Assembly: GCF_004217095.1 (NCBI RefSeq)
Contig: NZ_SHKO01000002.1
Location: 1-64,000 of the forward strand
DNA: 64,000 nt
Source: Advenella incenata
GTDB taxonomy: Bacteria; Pseudomonadota; Gammaproteobacteria; Burkholderiales; Burkholderiaceae_B
Reading direction: 5' to 3'
Positions 1 through 8,739 of the stretch are shown one piece after another. The translations under genes and the position numbers were made by a program. The notes under the pieces are model-generated. The model was given only the letters and a program-made list of their open reading frames with translations, was not told the DNA's origin and ran no database searches. Positions within the stretch are counted from its first letter, which is position 1, and each line of letters begins with the position of its first letter.

Positions 1-2
1 CC

Positions 3-113
3 TACTGGGATGAATTACTCCACCAAGAACCTGATGGAGATTCAATCCTCTACGATCTGTCGCTGATATTCAAGATGGGTTTACCGGACGCTTACTCCCG
101 ATTGACTTCATAA
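3..113 (+). CDS. 3' end of an unknown gene cut by the window start
   Basis: An open frame runs from the first bases to a TAA at 111-113, giving 36 residues that begin YWDELLHQEP and end DAYSRLTS. The mixed, non-repetitive composition with acidic and aromatic residues looks like a real protein C-terminus, but the stretch is too short to recognise. It lies inside the Tn7-like element and would be cargo. Confidence 0.35.
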   Translation, partial: YWDELLHQEPDGDSILYDLSLIFKMGLPDAYSRLTS

Positions 114-196
114 GCTCTTTCTAGGTGAGTTTGCCGACCACTTACCAAATATACTCAGATTTTCATTAGATGTTTAATGATGACGGTATTAATCTA

Positions 197-355
197 TCAT
201 TTAAAATATTTTGCAAATTTAGACTGACTTGGTAACACCAATGGCTTTACCGTTTCAGAGTCTACACGTTGCCTTTTATCGAGCCAATTAAATCCCATCA
301 TGGCAACCGCAATAATGGCACCAAAGGTGGATAGAAATAGGACTAAATAAAGCAT
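197..355 (-). CDS. small membrane protein, 52 aa, unknown function
   Basis: ATG at 355 to TGA at 197-199, with GAGAAG six bases upstream as a plausible ribosome binding site. Residues 1-25 (starting MLYLVLFLSTFGAIIAVAMM) form one strong hydrophobic helix. The remaining 27 residues are polar and basic (KRQR at 27-30), suggesting an N-out, C-in single-pass inner-membrane protein. It lies 112 bp downstream of the second ParB-like gene on the same strand and may be its last operon member. A weak hairpin with a T-run (419-446) sits between them. No family is recognised. Confidence 0.5.
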   Translation of the reverse strand: MLYLVLFLSTFGAIIAVAMMGFNWLDKRQRVDSETVKPLVLPSQSKFAKYFK

Positions 356-418
356 GGCAGCTTCTCTGTGTGGACTAGTGTTATTTGTTAAATCCTATTA
401 TAAACATAATGACTCTGC

Positions 419-446
419 AAAAAAATCGGTCTTTTTATCGTCGACC
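419..446 (-). terminator. weak terminator-like hairpin after the ParB-like operon
   Basis: On the minus strand a short GGTC/GACC stem is followed by seven Ts, 22 bp after the stop codon of the 468-1370 gene. The stem is only four pairs, so termination would be partial at best. Confidence 0.25.
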
Positions 447-467
447 TGTTCCGACCTTACGACAGAC

Positions 468-1370
468 TCACTGCGTTGGAAGCTCTTTGATATTGGCGAT
501 ACGTTGAAGTTGCTGCAAATAATCAGGATGCGTTTTCGCTAACCAGCGAACCACAGCAGCATTTTCCAATAGTGACTCCTCAATGTAGGATTTATTTATT
601 TCCAATTCAAGGCTGGCCGGTCCATATCCTTCTTCCAGCAGGCGCGTGTCCGATTGCATTGAGGCCAATTCACGCTCAAGTCTTCGAATTGCCTCGCTAG
701 GAACTGTTGATTGATTTTTGGCGGCGGCTCTTTCCGTTAATTGCTCAATGGGCGTATTCTGTAGCATGGCGTTGGCAAGCTTAAGGGAATAGTTATTGAG
801 ATTCACCATAGACTGCGCCACGTCGATCTGTCGAAAGGGCCTCATTTGCTTCAGTACATGAAACATTCCGTATGTAGCCGGCTTTTCGGCGAGCAGCGTT
901 ACGACCTCATCACAAATCCCATCCAACAGACGAAATTTCTGACGAATCGCATCAGTCGACACATTCAAAGCTTCCGCCAGCTGTTTGACCGAAACGCCAC
1001 GCTCGGCTGCACGAACGATCATACGGTGGGCTTGCACGACCGATAAACGATTGACCCGTTTGTTGTACGTGTAACCTTCGTCATCCGTGGAAATTAAACA
1101 CAGCGCTTGTTGCGCCCCTAAATCTCGAAGCGCTTCAACCCGCATACGACCGTCTAATATCAGGAAAGTATTTCTTTGACTCGAGTTCAGTACCACCACA
1201 ATTGGCTCAACGAGGCCGATAACCTGCACAGAACTGCGTATCTGCCGGTATGTGATTGATTCTTTAATGCCTGTTGGTAATTCCACTGTATAGCGTAACT
1301 TATCCAATGGGATTTCTATACAGTCCCGCTCAAATCCGAGGCGGATCGATTTTGGCGGCGGCGATGTCAT
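468..1370 (-). CDS. ParB/RepB-like DNA-binding protein (second of a pair)
   Basis: This 300-aa protein has a ParB/Srx-like N-terminal region (about 15-95) with the motif LDGRMRVEA at about 72-80, where ParB proteins have GERR. A helix-turn-helix follows at about 124-150 (GVSVKQLAEALNVSTDAIR), then a long helical C-terminal region resembling the RepB C-terminal domain of plasmid partition proteins. Its ATG overlaps the stop of the upstream ParB-like gene (ATGA, 4 bp), so it is the third gene of a recombinase-ParB-ParB operon. No ParA ATPase is adjacent, so ordinary partitioning is doubtful. A role in regulation or as a recombinase partner is inference only. Confidence 0.75.
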   Translation of the reverse strand: MTSPPPKSIRLGFERDCIEIPLDKLRYTVELPTGIKESITYRQIRSSVQVIGLVEPIVVVLNSSQRNTFLILDGRMRVEALRDLGAQQALCLISTDDEGYTYNKRVNRLSVVQAHRMIVRAAERGVSVKQLAEALNVSTDAIRQKFRLLDGICDEVVTLLAEKPATYGMFHVLKQMRPFRQIDVAQSMVNLNNYSLKLANAMLQNTPIEQLTERAAAKNQSTVPSEAIRRLERELASMQSDTRLLEEGYGPASLELEINKSYIEESLLENAAVVRWLAKTHPDYLQQLQRIANIKELPTQ

Positions 1371-2263
1371 TTGTTTAGCCCGCCTTGAGGTAACAGATCA
1401 GCTAACGGTTGCGGAACGCTGGTCAGCTTTTCTTTTCTCAACAAGCTGCGAAACTCTTTATTTGCGAACAATTCTTTAAAAATCTGCCGCACCAATAGCA
1501 ACGATTGCTGTGTGAACTCCGATTTTTTCTGAATTCTCTTGTGCATTTCTACGTCACGTTTATAAATTTTCATCAGATCTTCGGATGTCATTGGTTTGTT
1601 TTTCTGCGCTCTGGAGAAAATATTAGTACCCTGTTTCCCACTACGGGACCGCTGCTCCAAAATTTTTCGTACGATTGTCACTTTGCGCCCTTTCAGATCT
1701 CCGTTCTCGTAGGCTTCAAGCAATAATTGCTGAGCCTCACTGTCGTCGACCCGAGAAATACTGACAGCTAAATGCAAGGGGATGTGCCCAGCCTCAGCAG
1801 CAGCCAAAAGCCGTTTTTCCCCTCTTTCAAGTAGATTTGCGACATTATTCACCCATGAAGCCGTACAACCCAATTTGGTCCCAATATCAGCGTCGGTATA
1901 TCCTCTTTGCTTGAGCACTCGTACTTGCTCCATGGTCTCGGATGCCCTAGGATTACGTCGTGCAACGTTCTCGACGATACTCATTAGATGAGCCGTTTCT
2001 TCATCGACATCTAGGACGAGAGCCGCGATTTCGATCTGTCCGAGTTCTTTACACGACTCAAGCCTACCTTGACCACAAACTAGAGCGTAGGGTAAGTCCC
2101 CATTATCTGACGACACTCGTCTAACGGTGATAGGCCGCTTTAGCCCGATCTGTTCAATGCTGTCTGTAATAGTTTTATGTATTTTCTGATTCCGCAATCG
2201 TGGATTGGCAATAAAAATCTGATCAATGGGGATCATTTCTACCGATTGATGTGATTTAGTCAT
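1367..2263 (-). CDS. ParB-like nucleoid/partition protein (first of a pair)
   Basis: This 298-aa protein has a ParB N-terminal domain: the variant nucleotide-binding motif GQGRLES at about 64-70 and the IVENVARR box at about 97-103. A helix-turn-helix lies at about 121-145 (YTDADIGTKLGCTASWV). The start is well supported: AAGGAGG lies just before the ATG inside the 3' end of the recombinase gene, whose TGA overlaps this ATG. It therefore looks translationally coupled to the recombinase. It clearly differs from the chromosomal ParB at 61633-62652, and there is no neighbouring ParA. Confidence 0.8.
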   Translation of the reverse strand: MTKSHQSVEMIPIDQIFIANPRLRNQKIHKTITDSIEQIGLKRPITVRRVSSDNGDLPYALVCGQGRLESCKELGQIEIAALVLDVDEETAHLMSIVENVARRNPRASETMEQVRVLKQRGYTDADIGTKLGCTASWVNNVANLLERGEKRLLAAAEAGHIPLHLAVSISRVDDSEAQQLLLEAYENGDLKGRKVTIVRKILEQRSRSGKQGTNIFSRAQKNKPMTSEDLMKIYKRDVEMHKRIQKKSEFTQQSLLLVRQIFKELFANKEFRSLLRKEKLTSVPQPLADLLPQGGLNK

Positions 2264-3825
2264 GCAACCTCCTTCAAAGGTACACGTCCTGCCAAATGAT
2301 AAAAGCCGTCCAGAGAATCTGTACGGTAAGCGTCAAGCGTGAATCCGTTATCCTCCAAAAGTGGTAATGTCTTGGGACTAAAATCAATCGCCGGAAAGAC
2401 ATAGTAGTCATGAATGTATCTATTGGATTCTTCCATTCGGGCAACTACAGTAATATCGGGTTCAAGACTTGCATCGAAGCGGATACACCAGCGATATTTG
2501 CCTGTTTTTGTCGGTTTACAGCGTGCGATTACCAACGAGGCCGTGAATTCGCCGTTTATCGTAAGCAAGTCCGTCTCCGCACTACGCACAACCCTGCCTC
2601 CTGTTTTCGCTATCTCAGAAGTCATTTCTTCGACCAACTCTGGATGCCGCCGACGTAAAGCCCTATTAATTTCCAAATAGGCATAATCACGCTTAGGCTT
2701 GTAACCAATGAGACTATATGCTCTAAGCAAGCTTCCAAAACGGCTCTTATATGCAGAGCTGGAAGGCACCTCATCCTCTTCGTCAATAAGCATCCCTGAA
2801 AGCGCTCCATGTCTCGCCAAGGTTAGCTTTAACATGCTCAACATTTGAGCATCATCTATATGCCGCGATCTTGCCGCAATAACCGCTTGTACTTGCAAAA
2901 ATAGAGAAATAGGAACAATTGCTTCAAAAGCGCCATCCCTCCGTACCCAATCTTCTGGGGCATTACGAACATGTTGAATCTTTAATTTGAAGGAAGAACG
3001 GTTGTAAACGTTGTTTCCGATATATTTTTCATTTGTTAGAATTTGGTGGATAGTGCCCCTAGTCCAAGGCGTGCCTATGTCGTTTAAGATCCCTTCTCGG
3101 TTAAGCACTGATGCTATGACGCGCTCAGGCATACCTTCTTCAAGAAAAAGTCTATAAATACGGTGAATAGTGGCAATTTCCCGCTCTGGACCAGGTATTA
3201 GGATCACACGATCAGTTTGAATGCTTTTATTTTCTCCCCGCGATAAGAGCCCTTTAGCGTTGTGATTTTCGTCGACCAATTGTCTGCGCAGTCCGAAGCC
3301 AGGAGCACCACCTTGACGATATCCATGACGAATGATATTGCAAGCGCCATTAAATACCTTAACAGACAATTCGCGGCTATATTCAGCCGCCATACTGCGT
3401 TTTATACCAATGAAAACGGTCGAGGGAAGAGAGCCGTCATTATTGAAAGGCTCAGCGCAGTATATGATCTGAATACCTCGGCTTTTGCACGCGTGTACGT
3501 ATGCTGCAGCCTCGTCCGGATCAGGAAATCTCCCCCAACGGCTGATGTCATAGACGAGAACGGCCTGAAATCCCGGGGACGGCAGTTCCACATCACGTAG
3601 TAATGCCTGTAGTCCGTTTCGACCCTTTAGATTTAGGCCGCTTTTCCCAGAGTCTTCATAGGTTTTAACTATTCTCATGTTATGCAGCGCTGCATATTCA
3701 GAAATAGCTGCCGATTGATTTTCTGTCGAATACCTCTGATGCTCGGTGGACATGCGCACGTATTGGGCTACCCGCATCGGGCAGTCGCTCGGCTGTTTAA
3801 TAGAATTATCAGCGTGATTCGACAT
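2260..3825 (-). CDS. large serine recombinase (resolvase/invertase family)
   Basis: This 521-aa protein begins with a serine-recombinase catalytic domain. The motif YVRMSTEHQRYSTENQ places the nucleophile at about Ser26, with Arg24 beside it, and DISRWGRF follows at about 93-100. A 'recombinase' DNA-binding domain follows (about 190-300, including GTPWTRGTIHQILTNEKYIGN, the conserved signature). The C-terminal 200 residues contain no clear coiled coil or Cys zinc ribbon. It heads a three-gene operon with two ParB-like genes. GGAGG four bases before the ATG supports the start. It may be an integrase/excisionase of a smaller nested element or a resolvase for the transposon; the sequence does not decide this. 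Confidence 0.85.
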   Translation of the reverse strand: MSNHADNSIKQPSDCPMRVAQYVRMSTEHQRYSTENQSAAISEYAALHNMRIVKTYEDSGKSGLNLKGRNGLQALLRDVELPSPGFQAVLVYDISRWGRFPDPDEAAAYVHACKSRGIQIIYCAEPFNNDGSLPSTVFIGIKRSMAAEYSRELSVKVFNGACNIIRHGYRQGGAPGFGLRRQLVDENHNAKGLLSRGENKSIQTDRVILIPGPEREIATIHRIYRLFLEEGMPERVIASVLNREGILNDIGTPWTRGTIHQILTNEKYIGNNVYNRSSFKLKIQHVRNAPEDWVRRDGAFEAIVPISLFLQVQAVIAARSRHIDDAQMLSMLKLTLARHGALSGMLIDEEDEVPSSSAYKSRFGSLLRAYSLIGYKPKRDYAYLEINRALRRRHPELVEEMTSEIAKTGGRVVRSAETDLLTINGEFTASLVIARCKPTKTGKYRWCIRFDASLEPDITVVARMEESNRYIHDYYVFPAIDFSPKTLPLLEDNGFTLDAYRTDSLDGFYHLAGRVPLKEVA

Positions 3826-4080
3826 CCAACCTCCAACTCTATGGGAGTGGTGTGAAAGCTACATGGTAGAAATTGGTTATGACGATTTTGTGAAATATAT
3901 ACCTTGTTTAACAAAACAATTAAACGTAAAGTTTTTCAAATCCAGTTCTCCTTGTGATCAAACGCAAAGCATGAGAGTCTGAGAAGTGGAATTACTGACT
4001 TTAACTGACAGCGTCACTGCAAGCGTATCATCTAATCATTTACTAAAATTTGCCGTCATATTCCACAATGGTAGACGAAC

Positions 4081-4656
4081 ATGAAACATATCTCAGCTGT
4101 TTGCTTTGATGCATTTGGTACATTAATCAAATATGGTGGACACCCTATCAATCCGTACCGACACTTAACTCAAGGCGAACATAATCGAGCGGCTGAACGC
4201 CGTCAGTTTTTGACGCGAAATGCTGGCCTAGCAGATTTTGCATCAGAACTTGGATTGTCCCATATGCTGCCCATCATTCAAGCCGAACTCAATGAGGAGC
4301 TCGCTGGGCTTCAGCTCTTCCCGGAAGTCCAGCAAACACTTGATAAATTACGGACGCACGGCAAGCGAATGGCTGTCTGCTCGAATTTAGCGGCTGCATA
4401 TGGGCCCGTAGTGAGGCAACTACTTCCCCTTGTGGATGCTCATATCCTAAGTTTCGAGGTCGGCGCTGCCAAGCCCGAGCCCGCCATTTACAGCCAAGTA
4501 TGTGATCAACTCTCGTGTCAACCCAGTGAAGTGCTTTTCATCGGGGACAGTAAGCGTTGCGACCTGGAAGGGCCCATAGCTTTTGGAATGGAGGCAAGAT
4601 GGTTAGACCGCAAAAGTGGTGATACGCTGCTGGGGGCACTGGCAGGCTATTTATAG
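4081..4656 (+). CDS. HAD-family hydrolase
   Basis: This 191-aa protein has all four HAD motifs: the nucleophile in CFDAFGTL (Asp10), motif II in AVCSN (about 98-102), the lysine in AAKPEP (about 129-134) and the acidic motif FIGDSKRCD (about 153-161). The second Asp of phosphatase HADs (DxD) is Phe here (DAF), as in haloacid-dehalogenase-like members, so it need not be a phosphatase. It is the only rightward gene in this part of the transposon, convergent with the second tniQ gene, and is best read as cargo. Its substrate cannot be told from the sequence. Confidence 0.8.
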   Translation: MKHISAVCFDAFGTLIKYGGHPINPYRHLTQGEHNRAAERRQFLTRNAGLADFASELGLSHMLPIIQAELNEELAGLQLFPEVQQTLDKLRTHGKRMAVCSNLAAAYGPVVRQLLPLVDAHILSFEVGAAKPEPAIYSQVCDQLSCQPSEVLFIGDSKRCDLEGPIAFGMEARWLDRKSGDTLLGALAGYL

Positions 4657-4721
4657 ATAGTGTCAAATTCTGAGTGTTAGCATTTTCCCCTTTTACGATA
4701 TTAGGAGCAAACTCCCCCACT

Positions 4722-6488
4722 CTAGAGTGCATCAAAGTTTACTAAGTCGCTTCTTCTGTAGAAATACTGCCGATTGTCATCTACTTCCGGCCCTGTGACT
4801 GGAGAGCAGCTCAAAAACCTCTTCATAGCGCGAGGTGAGCATTTATTTACTCTCGCTAGCTCAGCAAGAGCTACATACTCAGATTGAAATTCATTTAGCG
4901 TCTCAAGAGCGACCCTTCGACTATCAGCTTTGCAACTTACTGTTTCTAACAATCCAGATCGAACGAGCTCATAAGCAACTTGTTGCTTGATACCTAATTT
5001 TCTAGCTGCTTCATCAATCGATACCGTGCCGGTGTTAATATTTCGGAATTTATGCAACCAGGTCTGAAAGCCTTGCTTCTCCAGCACTACTTCACCCAGC
5101 TTGATTCGTCTATTGATTCCCACCGAGCCTAACGCACCATCTATCAGCGAGTTTACCAGCCCCACAAACTCGTGATCCGTTAGTCGGCTATACCTAAAAA
5201 TATGATTTAACGATACGCTTTTGGAGGTTGATCGTAGAGTGGGAGTAATCAATAACATGCAGACTTCACGCTTAGAAATATGCCAAGACGCTGTTCGATG
5301 AATTACTGGAGACAACCGTGCCTTCACCACTCCGTTATCCAACAAAATACGCAAACGACGCCTTGGAATTTTCAGTAATAACGCTGCTTCATTTAATGTA
5401 AGACGGTCCTTTTGACTAGACTCAAGCGAGCTCAGAACGTTTTTGTCAACGGATAACGATCTCCGTCCGGTAGGGAAATTTACTACATTATGCGGCACTA
5501 AGTTTGCTTTAGCCAAATGAGAAACTGCAGCGTTTTCTATACCTGCTGCTTTTGCAACTACAGCTAACGTCTGACGCGGATGGGATTGGCGAGCACTCTT
5601 AGAGAATGAGGTATTTCTAGCACTTATTACGCCAGCCCAACAGTCATTAATGTATTTCTCAAAGACATCTCTAACGAACTGATAGCAGGGTTCCTTCAAG
5701 GATCGATAAAGCACAAAATAGAAGGATCTAAAATCCTTTTTGAGACTATTAGTAGTACTTTCAGGTTGAATGGATCGAACTAGTTGTGTAAATCCGCGAG
5801 GCCAATTTGATATCGCTTTTACTGCCCGTTTAAGGATGAGATAATCGTTTTCAACCGTACGATCCTCTACACGAAATCGCATCTTTGCCGGCACAACGCC
5901 AAGGTCAAATTGCCCCAGGTAAAAAATCAACTTTGCAGCCTGGTAGAAATCCAGACCGAACAACAGCTTCTGTTCCGGTGCTGTCTCTCGCCAGTTATAC
6001 AGCAATCTCTGAAATCGCAATAAGTTTTCAGCAATTTTTTGCGTGCAGGCACTTCGACGTGCCGTTCCACAGCAATGACACTTCTCCGGATGGGCTGATA
6101 CAACTGCAGTAGATACGCAATTGATACAGCGATCTTCAAGTCGACATTTGTGGAGAACACAGATAACGGATGTGCGAAGTATCCACTCACCCCGCCAGTG
6201 TTGACTTTCTTCTAAACAATCCCAACACCACCGTATATGAGGGGTAAATACTCTTTGTTGTGCTAGCCCAGACAACTTCTCCGAGGAATACTTGGACCTA
6301 TCAAATAAATTTACATTCTTATCCCAATCAGCTGGCATATGCTCCTTAAGTAATCCGTATGAATCCGAAGCATAAAAAAATCCTCGAGTGTCCGAAAATC
6401 CATTCACTCTCAGTAACCTATGAGCATAGCCATCCCTCAATTCATGCATTTGAGGAGACGGTCGAATTAAAAAATTCCTAGAGTTCAA
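4722..6488 (-). CDS. TniQ/TnsD-family target-selection protein (long form)
   Basis: This 588-aa TniQ-family protein keeps the N-terminal RPSP motif (9-12) and a zinc-finger set at Cys88/Cys91, Cys110/His113 and Cys121/Cys124, with further cysteines to about 148. The remaining 400-plus residues are a C-terminal extension with at least three helix-turn-helix-like stretches (about 315-345, 365-395 and 490-515). TnsD of Tn7 has a comparable extended architecture and reads the end of glmS, so this is the better candidate for recognising the end of gyrB; that is inference. Its ATG overlaps the stop of the upstream tniQ by 4 bp, making it the last gene of the transposition operon. Confidence 0.85.
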   Translation of the reverse strand: MNSRNFLIRPSPQMHELRDGYAHRLLRVNGFSDTRGFFYASDSYGLLKEHMPADWDKNVNLFDRSKYSSEKLSGLAQQRVFTPHIRWCWDCLEESQHWRGEWILRTSVICVLHKCRLEDRCINCVSTAVVSAHPEKCHCCGTARRSACTQKIAENLLRFQRLLYNWRETAPEQKLLFGLDFYQAAKLIFYLGQFDLGVVPAKMRFRVEDRTVENDYLILKRAVKAISNWPRGFTQLVRSIQPESTTNSLKKDFRSFYFVLYRSLKEPCYQFVRDVFEKYINDCWAGVISARNTSFSKSARQSHPRQTLAVVAKAAGIENAAVSHLAKANLVPHNVVNFPTGRRSLSVDKNVLSSLESSQKDRLTLNEAALLLKIPRRRLRILLDNGVVKARLSPVIHRTASWHISKREVCMLLITPTLRSTSKSVSLNHIFRYSRLTDHEFVGLVNSLIDGALGSVGINRRIKLGEVVLEKQGFQTWLHKFRNINTGTVSIDEAARKLGIKQQVAYELVRSGLLETVSCKADSRRVALETLNEFQSEYVALAELARVNKCSPRAMKRFLSCSPVTGPEVDDNRQYFYRRSDLVNFDAL

Positions 6489-7807
6489 TTGAGAAACCCG
6501 AGATAAGTGAATTCAAATTTAGATTCCAGCCGCTTCAAATCCTCTTTCAAGTACTGATTCCATTTCTCTAGTCGTTCTGCCGTGCACCTCATGAAATAGT
6601 CGATTAACTCATTAAGAGGGCTATTATTTGAGGGAAGACTTATAGCATCGGGGATAATCCAATGCGATTTACACAGATCAAGATCATCGATGTCATAGCC
6701 CAGAATCGCAACAATCAACAAATTTTCCAGTAATTCAAAAACCTGCTCCTCCTTATGCCCTGAAATTATTGCTACAGCTGGTATTGGTAAATGATCCCGA
6801 CTTTGTGCCTCTGACGCTTTTAGATATCTTAATTTGTGACAATTTCTGTTCCACCAAACAGCACAATACTCAACAAATGCAGTACACGCTGATTCAGGAA
6901 TTGACTCTAGAAAATGGATGGAAAAATGGCCACGTCGGTAGATACGGAATGTGGCGCTCTGGTTACGACCTATTTGTTCCCCCATATATCCTGGATTTTT
7001 ATGGCAAAGCGTTAAGAAGGTTAGATCTATCTTTTGGGTTCTTTGATACCCAAAACCTTTTCGCTGCCAGAAATGGAGATACCGAATAAACTGAAAAACA
7101 AGCCGAGTGCCAGCTTTTGAAGTGTGTTTACTTTCATCAAGTTGCTTATTTTCGGCCAAGTCTTTTGCGACCACCAGCTTTATTACTTCCGTTTGATCTA
7201 GCTTGAACGTATAGAAATTATCTACATATTTTGCAGAAGGTCTTAAATGCGGGGAAAGATATTGAATCGGATCCCTCTTTTGGATTTTCCAATGCACGTT
7301 ACGTACATTGGTTGTACGATCTGTTAGCCTGCATCCGCAACTGCAACTCCAATTTGGCAAAAGGGAAATCCAAGCAAGTGTTTTTCCACATTCGGGACAG
7401 GCACTTGATAGCAAAACTCCATGATAAGGGCACGAATGTATGCCAAAGACCTGCCAACAGGAGAGATGATATTCATTCTCGCACAAGCAATGTGGGCAAT
7501 ACCAAACAGTATGCGCCCTGAAATTCATCAATTTCTCTGAAACTCCAAAGTTCAGGCACTTGTAGTCCCTCCAAAAAATAGAGTCAATAAGATACTCATC
7601 ATCGATAGCTTGGCTAAGAATATCAATACACTTTTCGAATTGATTAATGCTTCTCGCCATAAGCATCTTTTTTGCTGTCTGGTAATATCCGTTTTCTCGT
7701 AATACATGACCATTTGCCGACATATATCTGTAGATATAGCCGATAATACTTTCGCCCGGGAGCGAATGCGGTCGAACAGCGTATCGAGAAAACGGAGTAA
7801 GGTTCAT
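6485..7807 (-). CDS. tniQ: TniQ-family transposition protein
   Basis: This 440-aa protein shows the TniQ signature: RPHSLPGESIIGYIYRY at 12-28, then a double zinc finger with Cys104/Cys107, Cys126/His129, Cys137/Cys140 and a further Cys cluster at about 154-159. TniQ proteins bridge the TnsC filament and the DNA target, or a target-binding partner. It is translationally coupled on both sides: its ATG overlaps the tnsC stop and its stop overlaps the next tniQ ATG. With two TniQ proteins and no recognisable TnsE, the element may have two target pathways, or one TniQ may adapt the other to TnsC. Confidence 0.88.
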   Translation of the reverse strand: MNLTPFSRYAVRPHSLPGESIIGYIYRYMSANGHVLRENGYYQTAKKMLMARSINQFEKCIDILSQAIDDEYLIDSIFWRDYKCLNFGVSEKLMNFRAHTVWYCPHCLCENEYHLSCWQVFGIHSCPYHGVLLSSACPECGKTLAWISLLPNWSCSCGCRLTDRTTNVRNVHWKIQKRDPIQYLSPHLRPSAKYVDNFYTFKLDQTEVIKLVVAKDLAENKQLDESKHTSKAGTRLVFQFIRYLHFWQRKGFGYQRTQKIDLTFLTLCHKNPGYMGEQIGRNQSATFRIYRRGHFSIHFLESIPESACTAFVEYCAVWWNRNCHKLRYLKASEAQSRDHLPIPAVAIISGHKEEQVFELLENLLIVAILGYDIDDLDLCKSHWIIPDAISLPSNNSPLNELIDYFMRCTAERLEKWNQYLKEDLKRLESKFEFTYLGFLN

Positions 7808-8739
7808 ATCACTCTATCCTGACAAAAGGGCTCCCCGACGTTATCCAACCGTCTGAACGCAAAATCTGGACTGAATGGATTGAGTTTATCAACCCCCGCA
7901 CTCCAAATTTTTTCAGAGAAAGCTCGCTCAATCGTTGATATGTAAACCACACTCTCTCCTGACTCGAAGGCCACTTCCATGGCAGCAATGAGTAATTTTT
8001 TTATATACGCAACTCGGCCATCGGTGGCAAAATAGAATCTGGCTGCAGCATCGTTGCCCCGTAGATCATCCGCCGACAGCGGAATAATCATTGACGGTGC
8101 AAGCAATTTCACAATTTCATATGTTTCTGATTCGATTTCGGAATACGCTCGATTGGTTAGATTTATTGGAGATTCAAACCGACGACGCAGTTGCTCGTTC
8201 ACGTCCAATAGCATCTCGAGCCTCGAAATACCTAGAAGTATCAGGGGTATGCCGATTGCGTCCAACAATCCTTTTAGCCAATCTGATGTTGCATAATGGG
8301 ACTTACGTTGACCTCGGTCGTAGACGTGCTGCGCCTCGTCGAGCAGGATCATCTCTGTTTTACACGCTTTCAGAAGGATTTGGATTCGACGAGTTCGTTC
8401 CGGAATCAGCCCTTTTGATGGATATGGATCGCCAAGTGCAGCCAATATTTGATACGCGAGTGCACTAACTGTCCCAACTGATGGCACTTCGACATAAACT
8501 ATCGTCCGAACTGATAATTCAGGTAATTCAGCGTCTGGATTACTTTGCTTAAGTAGCTCCGCCGCGCTAGTTTTTCCAGTACCAGATTCTCCCACAATGC
8601 AGAGATTTTTGACGTATCCAGTAGCGCGATAGAGAGACAACACATCGTTCATTTTTTCAGTTACAGTACGAAAGCCATCGTAATTTACATACTGGGTCTC
8701 AAGATCGTAGATGGCTTGATGCAATTGCGCTTTGTTCAT
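7804..8739 (-). CDS. tnsC: TnsC/TniB-like AAA+ ATPase of Tn7-like transposition
   Basis: This 311-aa AAA+ protein has a Walker A motif GESGTGKTS (50-58) and Walker B MILLDEAQH (about 130-138), followed by a sensor region LILLGISRLE. TnsC regulators polymerise on target DNA with ATP and connect TniQ to the TnsA-TnsB transposase. At 311 residues it is far shorter than TnsC of Tn7 (555 aa) and resembles the TniB-type of Tn5053/Tn402-like elements. It overlaps tnsB upstream and tniQ downstream by 4 bp each. Confidence 0.9.
   Translation of the reverse strand: MNKAQLHQAIYDLETQYVNYDGFRTVTEKMNDVLSLYRATGYVKNLCIVGESGTGKTSAAELLKQSNPDAELPELSVRTIVYVEVPSVGTVSALAYQILAALGDPYPSKGLIPERTRRIQILLKACKTEMILLDEAQHVYDRGQRKSHYATSDWLKGLLDAIGIPLILLGISRLEMLLDVNEQLRRRFESPINLTNRAYSEIESETYEIVKLLAPSMIIPLSADDLRGNDAAARFYFATDGRVAYIKKLLIAAMEVAFESGESVVYISTIERAFSEKIWSAGVDKLNPFSPDFAFRRLDNVGEPFCQDRVI

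Noticed and set aside
1-5. CCTAC at the window start equals the five bases after a possible right terminus at 13258, hinting at a target duplication
   Set aside because: A left end would need ACA/TGT and end repeats next to it; the following bases are TGGGAT and no 17-bp repeats occur nearby, so this is chance.
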